Below, one piece after another: positions 5,305 through 6,991 of a stretch of 6,991 nucleotides of DNA. The notes beneath the pieces were generated by a model. That model was not told where the DNA came from. It did no database searches and worked only from the letters and a program-made list of their open reading frames with translations. The stretch covers positions 1-6,991 of the forward strand of contig JAFGKN010000280.1 of NCBI GenBank assembly GCA_016928605.1, read 5' to 3'. Made by a program: the position numbers and the translations under genes. Each line of letters starts with the position of its first letter. Within the stretch, counting starts at the first letter, position 1. The DNA is from Planctomycetota bacterium (lineage in GTDB: Bacteria; Planctomycetota; UBA8108).

Positions 5305-6991
5305 TCAGCGCTTCGGCTGCTCGCTCGAGGCGGCCTTGACCGTCTCCGCCTGGCTGGCCTCGTCGGTGTGCTCCTCCTCGTCCTCGTCGGATGCATCGAA
5401 GCAGAGCTGACCCTTGTGGAGCGTGACCGATATGCCCTTCTTGCCGACGAACTTCCCCCGCAGGAGGTCCTCGGCCAGAGGGTCCTCGATCCTGTGCTCG
5501 ATCGACCGGCGGAGCGGGCGGGCGCCGAACTCCGGGTTGTATCCCTTCTCGATGAGATACTCGATGACCTCGTCGCTCACATGCAGGTGGAGGCCCTGGT
5601 CGAGGATTCGCCTCTTCACGTGGCTGAGCTCGATATCGATGATCCGGCGCAGATCGGCGCGCGAGAGCCCGTTGAAGACGATGATCTCGTCGAGGCGGTT
5701 GAGAAACTCCGGCCGGAAGTGCTTCTCGACCTCCTGGAGCAGTTCCTCCTTCATCTCCTCGTAGCTGCGGTCCGAGGAGGTCGGCTTGAATCCGAGGCTC
5801 GACTGGTTCTTGATGATGTTCGCCCCGATGTTGGACGTCATGATGAGGATGGTGTTGCGGAAGTCGATGTGCCGGCCGAAGCTGTCCGTCAGCTTACCCT
5901 CCTCCATGATCTGAAGGAGCATGTTGAAGACGTCCATGTGGGCCTTCTCGATCTCGTCGAAGAGGACCACGGAGTAGGGCCGGCGCCGGATCTTCTCGGT
6001 CAGCTGGCCTCCCTCCTCGAAGCCCACGTACCCCGGAGGAGCGCCCACCAGCCTCGAGACGTTGTGCTTCTCCATGTACTCCGACATGTCGATCTGGATG
6101 AGCGCGTCCTCCTCGCCGAACATGAACTTCGCGAGAGCCTTGGCGAGAAGGGTTTTCCCCACACCGGTCGGCCCCAGGAAGATGAACGACCCGACGGGGC
6201 GGCGGGGATCCTTGAGCCCGGAGCGCGAGCGGCGAACGGCGCGGGCGATCGACTGGATCGCCTGGTGCTGGGAGATGACCGTCTTGTGGATCTCCTCCTC
6301 CATGGTGAGCAGACGTTCCGCGTCGGCCTTCTCGAGCCGCGTGAGGGGGATGCCCGTCATCTTGGAGACGGTCTCGGCGACCACCTCGCCGTCGACGATC
6401 CCCCCGCTCTCCAGGGCCTGATCGCGCCACTCGCGCTTGATCTGCTCCTTCTTCTTCTTGAGCTTGTCGGCCTGGTCGCGGAGGTTGGCGGCCCGCTCGA
6501 AGTCCTGCTGCGCGACCGCCTCTTCCTTTTCCTTGTTCAGGTCCTCGATCTGCCGCTCGAGCTCTTTCAGGTCGGGCGGCCGCGTCATCACCTTCATGCG
6601 GACCCGCGATCCGGCCTCGTCGATCACGTCGATGGCCTTGTCGGGGAGAAATCTGCCCGAGATGTAGCGCGTCGAGAGCTCCACGGCGCTCTCCAGGGCC
6701 ACATCGGTGATCTGGACCCGGTGGTGGGCCTCGTACTTGTCCCGCAGCCCCTTGAGGATCTCCACGGTCTCCTGCTTGCTCGGCGGGTGGACCATGATCG
6801 TCTGGAAGCGCCGCTCGAGGGCGCCGTCCTTCTCGATGAACTTCCGGTACTCGTCGAGCGTGGTGGCTCCGATGCACTGCACCTCGCCGCGCGAGAGCGC
6901 CGGCTTGAGGACGTTGGAAGCGTCGATGGCCCCCTCGGCACCGCCGGCTCCCACCAGCGTGTGGAGTTCGTCGATGAAGAGGATGACGTTC
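5305..6991 (-). CDS. clpC: ClpC-type AAA+ unfoldase, N-terminus cut off by window edge
   Basis: ATP-driven Hsp100 unfoldase that feeds substrates to the ClpP protease in the cytoplasm. 561 residues are visible of a usual 810-850; the missing part holds the N-terminal repeat domain and the first Walker A. Numbering from the first visible residue: NBD1 Walker B ILFIDELHT (3-11), GATT (41-44), arginines in ALERRF (57-62). A short middle region carries a UVR-like coiled segment (about 156-182), where ClpB would have a much longer coiled coil. NBD2 has Walker A GPTGVGKT (273-280), DEIEKAH (345-351), TSN (385-387), NRLDE with an arginine finger (about 432), and sensor 2 GARPLRR (489-495). An SLGF loop (398-401) sits where ClpC proteins carry their ClpP-contacting VGF/IGF loop. 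The end is an acidic, disordered tail (531-561). The in-frame GTG at 6954 is internal (TLVGAGG), not a start. Convergent with folC. Confidence 0.96.
   Translation of the reverse strand, partial: NVILFIDELHTLVGAGGAEGAIDASNVLKPALSRGEVQCIGATTLDEYRKFIEKDGALERRFQTIMVHPPSKQETVEILKGLRDKYEAHHRVQITDVALESAVELSTRYISGRFLPDKAIDVIDEAGSRVRMKVMTRPPDLKELERQIEDLNKEKEEAVAQQDFERAANLRDQADKLKKKKEQIKREWRDQALESGGIVDGEVVAETVSKMTGIPLTRLEKADAERLLTMEEEIHKTVISQHQAIQSIARAVRRSRSGLKDPRRPVGSFIFLGPTGVGKTLLAKALAKFMFGEEDALIQIDMSEYMEKHNVSRLVGAPPGYVGFEEGGQLTEKIRRRPYSVVLFDEIEKAHMDVFNMLLQIMEEGKLTDSFGRHIDFRNTILIMTSNIGANIIKNQSSLGFKPTSSDRSYEEMKEELLQEVEKHFRPEFLNRLDEIIVFNGLSRADLRRIIDIELSHVKRRILDQGLHLHVSDEVIEYLIEKGYNPEFGARPLRRSIEHRIEDPLAEDLLRGKFVGKKGISVTLHKGQLCFDASDEDEEEHTDEASQAETVKAASSEQPKR

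Noticed and set aside
5076..5339. 87-codon plus-strand open frame just after folC
   Set aside because: Very basic low-complexity product, no clear ribosome binding site, overlaps the clpC 3' end and consists of hairpin-forming DNA.
3483..5396. 637-codon open frame on the minus strand, opposite folC
   Set aside because: Also exactly in codon register with folC, so its length follows from the same codon avoidance. It has low-complexity composition and would overlap a clear FolC and the clpC 3' end.
5305..6954. GTG at 6954 as the true start of clpC
   Set aside because: The frame continues upstream to the window edge with the NBD1 Walker B sequence, so the GTG is an internal valine codon.
5305..6991. 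ClpB or ClpA instead of ClpC
   Set aside because: The middle region is short with a UVR-like segment rather than ClpB's long coiled coil, and the SLGF loop indicates a ClpP partner. ClpA lacks the UVR-like segment.

Overview
The window is GC-rich chromosomal DNA from a Gram-negative-type bacterium. LpxB implies a lipid A outer membrane, and a ClpC-type rather than ClpA-type unfoldase fits a non-proteobacterial lineage such as Acidobacteria, Planctomycetes, Eisenbacteria or a related group. That placement is inference; nothing here fixes the phylum. All five genes share the same GC-rich codon style, and there is no integrase, transposase, CRISPR array, tRNA or rRNA. It reads as ordinary housekeeping chromosome with one uncharacterised membrane protein and one unusual structured intergenic stretch.

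Left half (1-3592), all on the minus strand and read right to left: a good sigma70-like promoter (3564-3592), then lpxB (lipid A disaccharide synthase, TTG start), an unrecognised two-helix membrane protein, and aroB (3-dehydroquinate synthase), whose C-terminus runs off the left edge. Gaps are 81 bp between lpxB and the membrane protein and 22 bp between the membrane protein and aroB, so they probably form one transcription unit. The 81-bp gap holds a strong hairpin without a U-tract.

Centre (3487-5066): a 272-bp divergent intergenic region with back-to-back candidate promoters, then folC on the plus strand (folylpolyglutamate/dihydrofolate synthase), which I start at the ATG at 3759 because a Shine-Dalgarno sequence precedes it.

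Right (5067-6991): a 238-bp convergent gap made almost wholly of short GC-rich hairpins, with a minus-strand intrinsic terminator candidate (5079-5103) next to the folC stop. Then comes clpC on the minus strand (AAA+ unfoldase of the ClpCP protease), cut at its N-terminus by the right edge inside the first ATPase domain.

The genes serve separate housekeeping jobs: outer-membrane lipid A, aromatic amino acid precursor synthesis, folate and protein quality control. I found no convincing new defence or mobile system. The best leads are the membrane protein between lpxB and aroB, and the hairpin-rich clpC 3' region, which could be a long structured 3' UTR, a small RNA or a dispersed repeat.
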